Positions 52,901 to 59,988 of a stretch of 64,000 bases of DNA are shown here, one piece after another. The notes beneath the pieces are model-generated. The model was given only the letters and a program-made list of their open reading frames with translations. It did not search any database and had not been told where the DNA came from. Where the stretch lies: NCBI GenBank assembly GCA_049970095.1, contig JBMFNP010000001.1, forward strand, positions 1 to 64,000, written 5' to 3'. A program made the position numbers and the translations under genes. The first letter of the stretch is position 1. Each line of letters starts with the position of its first letter. This DNA comes from SKW197 sp049970095 (GTDB lineage Archaea > Thermoplasmatota > Thermoplasmata > Lutacidiplasmatales > SKW197).

Positions 52901-53000
52901 TCACCGTAGGGGATGTTCCATTCGCCTTCAGCGTAGAGCACACTAGCAGTCCAAGCACCAATATTGTACCTATTATTTTCAGACACTGTTGTTGTTTCAT
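49902..53000 (-). CDS. Large PKD-domain surface protein anchored by a C-terminal helix
   Basis: 1032 residues. A signal peptide (IIGTILVLGLLVCSTLKANG) leads to carboxypeptidase-regulatory-like repeats (SGTVYTTDGDFAPEGLTVKLYS; GTIRLATGG; FIKGVLRDMEGN). A middle region contains at least two PKD domains with WDFGDGT and WDFGDNT, and a CARDB-like domain follows. The anchor (AAVVIALLVIYIVS, near residue 980) is followed by an extreme Glu/Lys tail. Asn-X-Thr sites are many. GGAGGATGG precedes the ATG. It likely coats the cell or binds extracellular polymers; it shares style with the 36647-40846 protein. Confidence 0.85.
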   Translation of the reverse strand: MKQQQCLKIIGTILVLGLLVCSTLKANGTSPTVTISGTVYTTDGDFAPEGLTVKLYSFAKGEVTSTTTTRTGGFFIFSASPGYYKLVMDSQKKINEVFLYTETEPFGVFTQNVEKELTTEKKDVNAYVNGTIRLATGGDFTTNATVKIVDIAHKYSEETRSYGIPLPNDVNVTDPKVQGFNISFYPGTYNLIVEYPQYSPTYNVTVTLPENGGIDINITLYKTFIKGVLRDMEGNIITDAKHTTVILIDQNTLKAFTREFENTPYFEIGAYPGNFVLIVASEGYTTYINKSVSVSSGILQIKDAKVKQVTKGEILTELNLTDMNNFTATTKAKIYPHYSFPWLELADTGILRLQIDFTFGNRDFKVSQTEMDAFKEYLAKAGPLYVPNQFGFEINATSFTNISGFSVSVKDTGITNTSNPIDVTTDAPIYINYTYTFHSDATINTSDAYECNFGFLYDSVFSDYKYQITLPPGYVLTDHTFDRGFVDLWPINNWQKFEIDPKTGSGYTYASARMEFEKFSEVKPVINVTAEEWGDYNIINATYENYTVIVKANENVTFSAQNSIIPVGNITKYTWDFGDGTVTSTENITINHTYTKAGERITVKLTVLGSGGQTNTTNMTLHVDGVVPLAVINANGNNTTYVFTNVTTPVVFNGSYSSDSITGSDRNGTIRSWAWDFGDNTTVTETMDNRLYNISHTFVGGANYVNITTFNISGRTVTVKGCWIYNVTLNVTDIAGNWANTTITVIVNDTEAPEPVIKVYDAENTETTSVIEKTNLTLKANESYDPHGGTIVKYNWTVEKKGQIFLQNESNNTTYFIENGLEPGDWNITLTVWDIAGNSKNTTVVLNVRLNTSARPDLEITNVTLPDKFEVGTQCTIKVEIKNIGGENSSAVINYLSFTLISSAGDAREVGNITTFTYPNGTALKYNETMTVEFRWTPDTAGTFSLNVSVYSAQEYYTYTDNNGMKKEITVNEAAWKTYAMYGGGIAAVVIALLVIYIVSKRRKGGEEEEEEKIKKKKPEKETKEEKKEKKK

Positions 53001-53192
53001 TTTCCATCCTCCAATTTGGCTATGCCTGATTTTTTCAGTTTAACACCTACTCATTAATATAATTTTGCCTTCACCGGGTTTCATTGAGTGTTTCTCAAAA
53101 CTGCCCTCTCACCCAGGTACCATCTTTTTCTGCCGTCTTAGAAGTTTGAGGTCGTGGAAAAATCTATATCTCTTTGTAAACTTCGCCATTCA

Positions 53193-55046
53193 ATGCAAAA
53201 ATCACATGAGCGCCGCACACAAATCTTCTGGTGCAGCAGGTGCAATGTTCCCATTCTCAGCGAAAAGTGTGGAATTTGTGGCAGCAATGGAAACAAGATT
53301 ATGCTCCACCATGGGAGAGAAATCAGGCCCGGGTTTGAGTACACGCTGAATAAAATCAACCAGATACTTGAAAAAAAGTATGGAGTGAAGGAGGCTTTGA
53401 ATGGAAAACTTGTGCTTCTTCACAAAGTAGCAGGTATTGATAGGACAGAAGAAATAATTGTTGATGGAAAGATTTTTGGTACATTTTCCTACATACCTGA
53501 AGAGAGGGAATTTCAGATTTTTCTGAGAAGTTACGGCGCTGCCTATCTGCGGGGGAAGGGAGCACATAAAAATATAGTAACTGTAAATGAGAAAGCACTG
53601 GAGAGACATCTGAAAAACACATGGATTTTTGCAGAGGAACTACTGGATATTGCAGAGATTTCTCCACATCAGGACATTATTCTCTCCATAGGTAAATACA
53701 CAGGTGTAGGAATCCCTAAATTCCATAGTAGGGAAAAAATTCCAAAAAAGTGCATAAAGGTAAGGGATATTGGGGTCTGTGAATTCCAGGAGAACAACCC
53801 TGATTTTCACACGATAGTAAAGGCAAATGCAGATTATATTGATATTCTTGAAAAAACAGCAATATCGGAAATAAAAAGGACGCTGATGCAACATAAAAAT
53901 ATGAAAATTGCTGTATCTTTCAGCGGAGGTAAAGATAGTGCAGTAGCATTTCATCTTCTCAGCAAAGTGACAAGCCAGTTTGATGTTATTTTCGTGGACA
54001 CAGGTCTTGAATTTCCTGAGACGGTAGAATATGTGAAAAAAATGGCTAAGGGAAAGCCTCTCTTCATTCTGAAACCCGAACACTCATTCTGGGATCTTGT
54101 GGATTCCATGGGACCACCAGCAAAGGATTACAGATGGTGCTGCAAGGTATGCAAGTTAGCACCAGTTGCCAGCCATGTAGGTAAATATGGAGAAATTCTA
54201 ACTGTTGAGGGTAGAAGAAGGGCTGAGTCCTTTGCAAGAGAGAAAATAAATTTGATTGAAAAAAATCCGTTTGTGCCAGGGCAAATACTCGTGAACCCCA
54301 TAAGAAACTGGTGTGCATTTGAGATCTGGCTATACATTCTAAAAGAACATATTCCAGTGAATCCGCTTTACTTCCATGATTTTGAAAGAATTGGGTGCTA
54401 TCTCTGCCCCTCTGCACATGCCTGTGAATTTGATGAGGTTGCCTCTCTCCATCCAGAAATGTATGAGCGCTGGCAGAATTATCTAAAATTTTGGGCTGAA
54501 AAAAATGGAATGGACGAAGATTACTGGAGAAAAGGTTTATGGCGATGGAAAACTCCACCGAGGAAAATCAGGAGAGAGAAAAGCTGGGAGGAGAAAAGAA
54601 ATATTCACATCAAGGAAAGCATCACATGCAATGGAGAATATTTGATTGATGGGAACTTCAATACTGGGTTGAGCCAGATAGAAATCGGAAATGCACTGGG
54701 AATCCTGGGAGAAATGAGATATCTTGAGAGCACTGGCACAATTATGATAAAGCTCAGAAAATCTAGAATTCTATTTTTTGCAAACTCTGATTTCTCTGTA
54801 GTCTCAACTAACCGTGAGGAGGGAAGAAAACTTCTTGTAAAGATTATCCAGCAATTGCTGAGGGGGATGTTCTGCACATCCTGCATGATCTGCAAAAGGG
54901 CATGCCCAGTAGGGTGCATAGATATAAGGGATGGAAAACCAGAGTACAACCTTCAGAAATGCAAAAAATGTGGGCATTGTATTGAGGCGTGTGTTGTGGC
55001 GAGATACTGGGACAAGCGGATTGCACTTGTTTTTTCCCACACATAA
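53193..55046 (+). CDS. Second PAPS-reductase-like protein (zinc ribbon, PP-loop, ferredoxin)
   Basis: Paralogue of the 30956-32863 protein, about 617 residues. It has a zinc ribbon (Cys 14, 17, 26, 29), a degenerate PUA-like middle, SFSGGKDS near 243-250 and VDTGLEFPET. RWCCKVCK is near 313, CYLC near 402, and a C-terminal ferredoxin has CTSCMICKRACP near 560. All key PP-loop and cluster cysteines are kept, so both copies may be active, perhaps on different substrates. ATG 53193 is chosen because a CTATATC box lies about 27 bases upstream; a GTG-type frame starts at 53154. It ends four bases before the promoter of the guide RNA. Confidence 0.82.
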   Translation: MQKSHERRTQIFWCSRCNVPILSEKCGICGSNGNKIMLHHGREIRPGFEYTLNKINQILEKKYGVKEALNGKLVLLHKVAGIDRTEEIIVDGKIFGTFSYIPEEREFQIFLRSYGAAYLRGKGAHKNIVTVNEKALERHLKNTWIFAEELLDIAEISPHQDIILSIGKYTGVGIPKFHSREKIPKKCIKVRDIGVCEFQENNPDFHTIVKANADYIDILEKTAISEIKRTLMQHKNMKIAVSFSGGKDSAVAFHLLSKVTSQFDVIFVDTGLEFPETVEYVKKMAKGKPLFILKPEHSFWDLVDSMGPPAKDYRWCCKVCKLAPVASHVGKYGEILTVEGRRRAESFAREKINLIEKNPFVPGQILVNPIRNWCAFEIWLYILKEHIPVNPLYFHDFERIGCYLCPSAHACEFDEVASLHPEMYERWQNYLKFWAEKNGMDEDYWRKGLWRWKTPPRKIRREKSWEEKRNIHIKESITCNGEYLIDGNFNTGLSQIEIGNALGILGEMRYLESTGTIMIKLRKSRILFFANSDFSVVSTNREEGRKLLVKIIQQLLRGMFCTSCMICKRACPVGCIDIRDGKPEYNLQKCKKCGHCIEACVVARYWDKRIALVFSHT

Positions 55047-55049
55047 CTC

Positions 55050-55057
55050 TATATAAG
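55050..55057 (+). promoter_or_regulatory. TATA box of the H/ACA guide RNA
   Basis: TATATAAG is centred 24-26 bases before 55078, the first base of the predicted RNA. No protein start fits this promoter on the plus strand. Confidence 0.65.
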
Positions 55058-55077
55058 CCTAAAATCTTTCTGTATCA

Positions 55078-55229
55078 GGATACCGTCGAAGGGTCCCTCC
55101 ATGAGATATGGTGTGACATCATTCTGTGAGTTGAGGACAACCCCGGTATCCAACACCCTCGAATGGGTCAGGGCAATGAGCAATGGCAGTGCCAGCAATG
55201 AAATTCCCTGTTACTTTCGAGGGACATCT
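55078..55229 (+). ncRNA. Two-hairpin H/ACA guide RNA for 23S rRNA pseudouridylation
   Basis: Hairpin 1 has base stem 55078-55085 with 55144-55151 (8 bp, perfect) and ACA at 55153-55155. Hairpin 2 has base stem 55156-55163 with 55216-55223 (8 bp, perfect) and ACA at 55224-55226. Each has a shorter upper stem capped by paired UGA motifs that look like a k-turn. In both, the right-hand guide starts exactly 14 bases before the ACA. Hairpin 2 guides GGGUCA (55165-55170) and GUUACU (55210-55215) are complementary to AGUAAC-U-A-UGACCC, the 23S helix 69 site (U1915 in E. coli numbering). Hairpin 1 guides GGUC and AACCC fit GGGUU-U-A-GACC around U2586. The rRNA sequences are from memory. These two sites are those of the Haloferax sR-h45 RNA, as I recall it. 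Confidence 0.82.
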
Positions 55230-56292
55230 ACAAACTTAATTTTATGTGGTGTTCGCTTCCCCTCACCACAACCTGGTATGCGGGCTCAGAAAGTGGTAAA
55301 TCTAAAATCATAAGGTCTGGTTTCTTTCCTCTATCAAAAGATTCACATTCTCCAAGGAAAAACTTTCTGGGAATATCAACACTCATTTTGAGGAGAGTTT
55401 CTGGAGAAATATAGTGCAATGCCCTATTCTTCCTGTACAATAACTCCATTTCTCTGAAAAGCGAGGGTGTGCTGAACATTGCGTTATCTGTGCCAAGCAT
55501 CACTTCAATACCTGCATCCAGCATTTTGGGCACATCAGGAAAATTTCCAAATAGCAGATTGCTTCTTGGACACACCACAACTGGCACATTTTTTGCCGCA
55601 CAGGCATCAAGGTCTTCCTTCTCTGCCTTGCACATGTGCACCAAGAAATCTGGTTTGAGCGAAAGCACCTTATCAATATCCTCTCTTGAGCGCTCTGAAG
55701 CGTGCAGGGCAAACATCTTGCTTTCTTCCCCTGCCATTCCACTAAGTTTAGAAAGATAATTGTAATCCCAGTCAGAAATAGAACTCATTGCAATCCCATC
55801 TGAGATTTTTAGGAGTTGTTTGGTTTCCTTCTCACTTCCTTCTACAGGTCTGCCAAGTGCTTTTACTTGAATGTTTATGCCCCCAAGTGCCTTTCTAAGG
55901 TTTTTCACACCCTCAATTCCTTCTTCCCTGAAATCCACAAAACATGATGTTGTGCTTTCCATCATTCTTGCAAACTTTTTCATTGCCTCAATTTTTTCAG
56001 CACTCTTTTTTTCCCTCAAAACCCTAAATTTCAACCCATCAGGTGGTGCAACCAGTTCCTCCAGAGTTCCCTTCGGTTCTATCTCTACAACTGCATCTCC
56101 AATATGCGTATGTGCATTCACAAACCTTGGAAGCACAATACCCACATAATCTTCAGACGGAGATATCCCACTATTTATCTCTAAAATCTCATTTTCCTTT
56201 ATTCTTATGTATCCCCTGAAAAATTTTCCGCTGCCAGAATATATCATTCCCCCTATTGTCAATGCTCTTGGTGTTTTTTGAGGCATCAGCAT
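55228..56292 (-). CDS. Amidohydrolase-family metalloenzyme (deaminase-like)
   Basis: A 354-residue TIM-barrel amidohydrolase. It has an N-terminal NAHTHIGD metal motif, ALHASE, HMCKA and GTDNAMF (the Asp and downstream acid), which fit the cytosine/adenosine/MTA-SAH deaminase branch. An upstream beta-sandwich region comes from the N- and C-termini. The substrate is unknown. GGTGGT lies just before the ATG, and the 5' end is 46 bases from the divergent geranylgeranyl-reductase-family gene. Its 3' end touches the guide RNA. Confidence 0.82.
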   Translation of the reverse strand: MLMPQKTPRALTIGGMIYSGSGKFFRGYIRIKENEILEINSGISPSEDYVGIVLPRFVNAHTHIGDAVVEIEPKGTLEELVAPPDGLKFRVLREKKSAEKIEAMKKFARMMESTTSCFVDFREEGIEGVKNLRKALGGINIQVKALGRPVEGSEKETKQLLKISDGIAMSSISDWDYNYLSKLSGMAGEESKMFALHASERSREDIDKVLSLKPDFLVHMCKAEKEDLDACAAKNVPVVVCPRSNLLFGNFPDVPKMLDAGIEVMLGTDNAMFSTPSLFREMELLYRKNRALHYISPETLLKMSVDIPRKFFLGECESFDRGKKPDLMILDLPLSEPAYQVVVRGSEHHIKLSL

Positions 56293-56308
56293 CTATAACC
56301 ACCACAAC

Positions 56309-56320
56309 ATAAAAATATTT
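56309..56320. promoter_or_regulatory. Symmetric TATA box serving two divergent genes
   Basis: ATAAAAATATTT sits about 24 bases from both start codons of the 46-bp gap (56292 on minus, 56339 on plus). It reads as an AT-rich TATA box on either strand. Confidence 0.45.
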
Positions 56321-56338
56321 CTCCCTGTATTCCCACAC

Positions 56339-57511
56339 ATGCAAGACCCAGATTACGATGCAATCATAGTGGGTGGGGGACCTGCAGGCCTAACGCTTGG
56401 CAGGGAACTCGGTAAAAAATTTCGTGTTCTGGTTGTTGAGGAACATAAAAAGGTGGGCTTGCCTGTACAATGTGCGGGGCTAGTTTCTTCAAGGGTGCTG
56501 GAACTCACAAGATTATGGGAGTGTGTGGTTGCAAAGCACAGGGGTGCAATTCTCTATTCCCCATCTGGTAATGCATTCGCATTTTCTGCCTATACAATTA
56601 AGGCATATGCAATTGATCGTGAAAAATTTGACGAAAAACTCGCTGAAAAGTGCAAAAGATATGCGAAGGTTGTTACTGGTATGAAATTTCTTGGTGCAAA
56701 ATATGAAGAGGGTGGAGTTGTAGTAACTGTTTCTGGGAATGGAACAGAAAAAAAACTCAAAACCAGGTTGTTAGTGGGTGCGGATGGTGTGGTAAGCAGT
56801 GTCCGAAGAGCCTTTGGGTTTGAGGAGCCAGAAGAATATATTTCTACATATGGCATGGAAGTGAAAAATTTCGGGGTTGAAAGTGTGGAAATTTACACAG
56901 GCAGAGCATATGCACCAGGATTTTTTGGATGGGCAATTCCATGTGGTGATTTTGTGCGGCTCGGGGTAGGAAGTGCTCAGGGCCATGCAAAATTATGCTT
57001 TGACAGGTTGGTGAATGTAATTCAGCAGAGAAAAAATATTAAAATTGAGGGATTGAGGACAATCACAGGTGCAATTCCAATTGGACTTTATTCTTCGTTT
57101 ACGAGAGACCATGTGGTGCTCGTGGGTGATGCTGCAGCCCATGTAAAGCCTGTGAGTGGGGGTGGAATTTACCTTGGAATTTCGGGTGCACTCATATGTG
57201 CAGATGTGGTTGGGAGGTCACTTGCTGAGAACAATTTGAGTGGAAAAAATCTAGCAGAGTATACAAAGAGGTTCAATGCCACTTTTAAGAAAGAAATTAA
57301 ATTTGGATTAAGGGCAAGGAAGTTTTTGCGGAATATCTCAGATTCAACAATTGAGAAGGCGGTAGAGATGCTAAGTTCATGTGAAAGTGCAAAAGAGGTA
57401 ATTGCAAAGTACGGAGATATAGACTATCCCTCACTTCTTCTTAAGCCGATGCTTAAAAAGTGCCCTCAGCTGATAAAACTTACCCTTCCATCTATAGGTG
57501 ATATGCTCTAG
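56339..57511 (+). CDS. Geranylgeranyl-reductase-family FAD protein
   Basis: 390-residue flavoprotein: FAD loop IVGGGPAGLTLGREL at residues 10-24, PVQCAGLVS (a GGR signature), LVGADGVVSSVRR, the GFFGWAIP region, and a second FAD motif VLVGDAAAHVKPVSGGGIY. In archaea this family saturates the double bonds of isoprenoid membrane lipids. The paralogue set is large, so substrate identity is uncertain. The last 81 bases overlap the 3' end of the minus-strand secreted-protein gene. Confidence 0.88.
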   Translation: MQDPDYDAIIVGGGPAGLTLGRELGKKFRVLVVEEHKKVGLPVQCAGLVSSRVLELTRLWECVVAKHRGAILYSPSGNAFAFSAYTIKAYAIDREKFDEKLAEKCKRYAKVVTGMKFLGAKYEEGGVVVTVSGNGTEKKLKTRLLVGADGVVSSVRRAFGFEEPEEYISTYGMEVKNFGVESVEIYTGRAYAPGFFGWAIPCGDFVRLGVGSAQGHAKLCFDRLVNVIQQRKNIKIEGLRTITGAIPIGLYSSFTRDHVVLVGDAAAHVKPVSGGGIYLGISGALICADVVGRSLAENNLSGKNLAEYTKRFNATFKKEIKFGLRARKFLRNISDSTIEKAVEMLSSCESAKEVIAKYGDIDYPSLLLKPMLKKCPQLIKLTLPSIGDML

Positions 57512-58243
57512 CCATGGAAACATTCCTCGGGTCTCGTTGAGATAATACATGACTGAAAGTGTGCCAGTGGCGCCCGCAAGGACAATAAGCACAAAGAACG
57601 GAATCAAATTCGGTCCTGAGGAAACAGAAAATGAAGTATCTGGCAAAATTCCATCAACCCCCAGTCGTGTAATATTCACACCACCATGTGCACTCATATC
57701 AAAGTCAGAAACATTGGTGGTTGCAGACTTCCACTCCTCATTTGTAAAACATCCTCTTGATTTTAAAATATGTAAATTGCCCAGTGGGTCATAGAATGTG
57801 AGTGTAAATCTGACAAAATATGTGCCCTCTGGGGTATTCTTCTGTGTGGCAATTCCCAGTGTTGCATAGTATTGGTTGTATGGCTGATTTGCATAAATGC
57901 GCCAATCGCTCCAGCTCAAAGTTGCTAATAGTTCATCAGATATCCGGAAACGCGGAGGATTCGTAAATTTGCTGTCCACATACCTCCCACTTTCAATTGT
58001 CGCATAGAAATAGATTTCAATTTGAAGGGTGATGTTATAAACTGGTGTTGAGTAGTAGTTCCGTATTGTGAAGTTTAGAATTCCAGATTCGCCAGGCTTT
58101 ATGACGGGTGTGGTGAAGTTGCCAAACAATTTGTTAACATTGCCTGGATTTGTATAATCCACACCAGAGGTTACAGTGTTAGGGGGTGCAAAGGCAACAA
58201 TGGATAAGAGCATTGCACACACAAATACCGTACTTATTCGCAT
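57431..58243 (-). CDS. Secreted membrane-anchored protein of unknown function
   Basis: About 270 residues. A signal peptide (RISTVFVCAMLLSIVAFA) leads to a beta-sandwich ectodomain (PGESGILNFTIRNYYSTPVYNI-like CARDB/COG1361 style, split into short strands). One helix (LIPFFVLIVLAGATGTLSVMYYL) follows, and then a basic tail. A longer frame starts at 58288; ATG 58243 gives a normal signal peptide. Its final 81 bases overlap the upstream gene on the other strand. Confidence 0.65.
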   Translation of the reverse strand: MRISTVFVCAMLLSIVAFAPPNTVTSGVDYTNPGNVNKLFGNFTTPVIKPGESGILNFTIRNYYSTPVYNITLQIEIYFYATIESGRYVDSKFTNPPRFRISDELLATLSWSDWRIYANQPYNQYYATLGIATQKNTPEGTYFVRFTLTFYDPLGNLHILKSRGCFTNEEWKSATTNVSDFDMSAHGGVNITRLGVDGILPDTSFSVSSGPNLIPFFVLIVLAGATGTLSVMYYLNETRGMFPWLEHITYRWKGKFYQLRALFKHRLKKK

Positions 58244-58342
58244 TCTGCTGTAAATTACGGAGGAGGTATTTGAAACTTTACCTGGCATTCACTCCCAAAA
58301 ATTTATATTCGGGAAGGAAATAGTGGTAAGCGAGGTCAGAAC

Positions 58343-59401
58343 ATGGTGGATATTGATGATGTAGCAGAGATGAGGCGGATTGATAAAAGCGGATTGCTTA
58401 CCCTCACAGAGCATTTCCCAGAACAGTTGGAAGAGGCGGGAAATATTGCAAGGAAGGCGCTCCAGGATTTCAATTTTAGGCCAAAAAATATTGTAATCTG
58501 CGGAATGGGGGGTTCAGCAATAGGGGGGGATATTGTAGCCACATGGGCTCTTGATAAGGCAGAGATTCCGATTTTTGTGGTGAGGGATTACTTTATTCCA
58601 GCATTCTCAGATGAACACACCCTCGTCATTGCTGCCAGTTATTCTGGGAATACGGAAGAGACGATTTCAGCGTTCAATGATGCGCTGGCGAAGAGAGCAA
58701 AAATCGTAAGTATTTCCTCTGGTGGAATTCTGGAAAAAATCTCAGTTGCCAATGGGGTGCCTCACATAAAAATTCCATCTGGAATGCCTCCAAGGGGTGC
58801 AACTGCATACATGCTTGTTCCACAACTCCTTGTTCTGGGTGCGGTGGCTAATCTGGATGTTGAAAGAGAACTTGAGGAAAGTATAGATGTGTGCAGAAGA
58901 GAGAGAGAAAATTTGAAGGCAGACACACCATTAGAGATAAATCTGTCAAAGAGGATTGCAAAGAAACTCATTGGATCAATTCCTAACATATTTGGAATGG
59001 GAATATCTGCGCCCATCGCAAAGAGATGGAGGACACAATTAAATGAGAACTCAAAGATAATTGCAAGGGAAGATGTGTTCCCGGAGATGAATCACAATGA
59101 CACTGTTGGATGGAGTGGTGACCCGAAACCAGAGAGATTCACAGCAGTGCTACTCCGCCATAAACAGGAATTTGAGCGAAATAGGATGCGCATTGAACTC
59201 ACAAAGAATCTTGTGTTGAACAGGGCAAAAGAAATTATTGAGGTATGGGGGGAAGGGGAGACAGACCTCTCAAAGATGCTCTCGCTTATGTATGTAGGTG
59301 ACTTTGTAAGCATATATATCGCGATGCTGAGAGATATTGACCCAACTCCTGTTCCTGTAATAGAAAACCTCAAAAAACTTTTGGCAGAAAAAAAGGAGTG
59401 A
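58343..59401 (+). CDS. Bifunctional phosphoglucose/phosphomannose isomerase
   Basis: SIS-domain isomerase of the archaeal bifunctional type, 352 residues, interconverting glucose-6-, mannose-6- and fructose-6-phosphate. Key motifs: CGMGGSAIGGDI at residues 54-65, IAASYSGNTEET, SGMPPRGATAYM and the region NENSKIIAREDVFPEMNHND with the catalytic Glu/His. The start follows GAGGTCAGAAC. It stands as a single gene. Confidence 0.92.
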   Translation: MVDIDDVAEMRRIDKSGLLTLTEHFPEQLEEAGNIARKALQDFNFRPKNIVICGMGGSAIGGDIVATWALDKAEIPIFVVRDYFIPAFSDEHTLVIAASYSGNTEETISAFNDALAKRAKIVSISSGGILEKISVANGVPHIKIPSGMPPRGATAYMLVPQLLVLGAVANLDVERELEESIDVCRRERENLKADTPLEINLSKRIAKKLIGSIPNIFGMGISAPIAKRWRTQLNENSKIIAREDVFPEMNHNDTVGWSGDPKPERFTAVLLRHKQEFERNRMRIELTKNLVLNRAKEIIEVWGEGETDLSKMLSLMYVGDFVSIYIAMLRDIDPTPVPVIENLKKLLAEKKE

Positions 59402-59522
59402 ACCCCCTGCTGCAATTACAGAAATAAGAGGTGCAGGTTGTAAGGTGGAAGAAGTGAGTGGGAAACCCTAACTTTGGTTTCTAATAATCTCAGCCAGGAA
59501 ACCGAGAGCCTGCCAGATAGTA

Positions 59523-59860
59523 ATGGTAAGACCTAAGTCCAAAATTTTGAATTTTCAAACAAAACTTATGTTTCTCGGTGCTGGCAAGGGGGTTTCTGGG
59601 AATTGCCAGGCATATGACAGCGTGGGTGGGAACTACTGGTATTACGGTACAGGTACAGCAAAGGAAGGAAACTACTGGAGCAACTGGGATGGGAGTGGGT
59701 GGGGCACATCAAGTGCATATCCAATAGATGGGGTGCAGGTGCAAGCGATTACTATCCGCTATCAGATCCAGTAGTAAGCGAATTTTCTGGGATAACCGCA
59801 ATTGCATTTTGCATTGGAATCCTAATGATTGCGATGGCACGAAAACGGAAAAAGAGGTAA
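59523..59860 (+). pseudogene. Frameshifted C-terminal remnant of a secreted beta-helix protein
   Basis: The frame from 59523 encodes GNYWYYGTGTAKEGNYWSNW and DGSGWGTSSAYPID, the repeat style of archaeal surface beta-helix proteins. At the G-run 59730-59733 the frame breaks. In the next frame the text continues GGAGASDYYPLSDPVVS and then a membrane anchor (ITAIAFCIGILMIAMA) with an ARKRKKR tail, stopping at 59860. Adding one G restores a single frame. The large N-terminal part is missing. It could be a true pseudogene or contain one sequencing error. The 121 bases before it (59402-59522) show no gene. Confidence 0.7.
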
Positions 59861-59866
59861 AACAGA

Positions 59867-59891
59867 TTTTATTTTTTCATTTTTGTTTTTT
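59867..59891 (+). terminator. T-rich tract after the pseudogene
   Basis: A TTTTATTTTTTCATTTTTG-type run directly follows the TAA, the form of archaeal terminators in this window. Confidence 0.4.
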
Positions 59892-59959
59892 GGGGTTAAT
59901 GTTTTATTCCATAACTTCAATATATGAGCGCTATTTTCTGTTTGGGGATGGGAGAATTG

Positions 59960-59967
59960 TTAAATAT
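59960..59967 (+). promoter_or_regulatory. TATA box of the MFS transporter
   Basis: TTAAATAT is centred about 26 bases before the ATG at 59989, giving a leaderless message. Confidence 0.5.
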
Positions 59968-59988
59968 TGGATATAGTTAAAACATCGT

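Noticed and set aside
53001..53192. A small hairpin (TTGAG/CTCAA) and AT-rich box before the second PAPS-reductase-like gene
   Set aside because: The stem is only 5 bp, and the box is adequately explained by the divergent promoters of the two neighbouring genes.
55101..55313. A 70-residue plus-strand open frame downstream of the second PAPS-reductase-like gene
   Set aside because: It has no ribosome site, overlaps the end of the amidohydrolase gene on the other strand, and its bases are explained by the guide-RNA hairpins.
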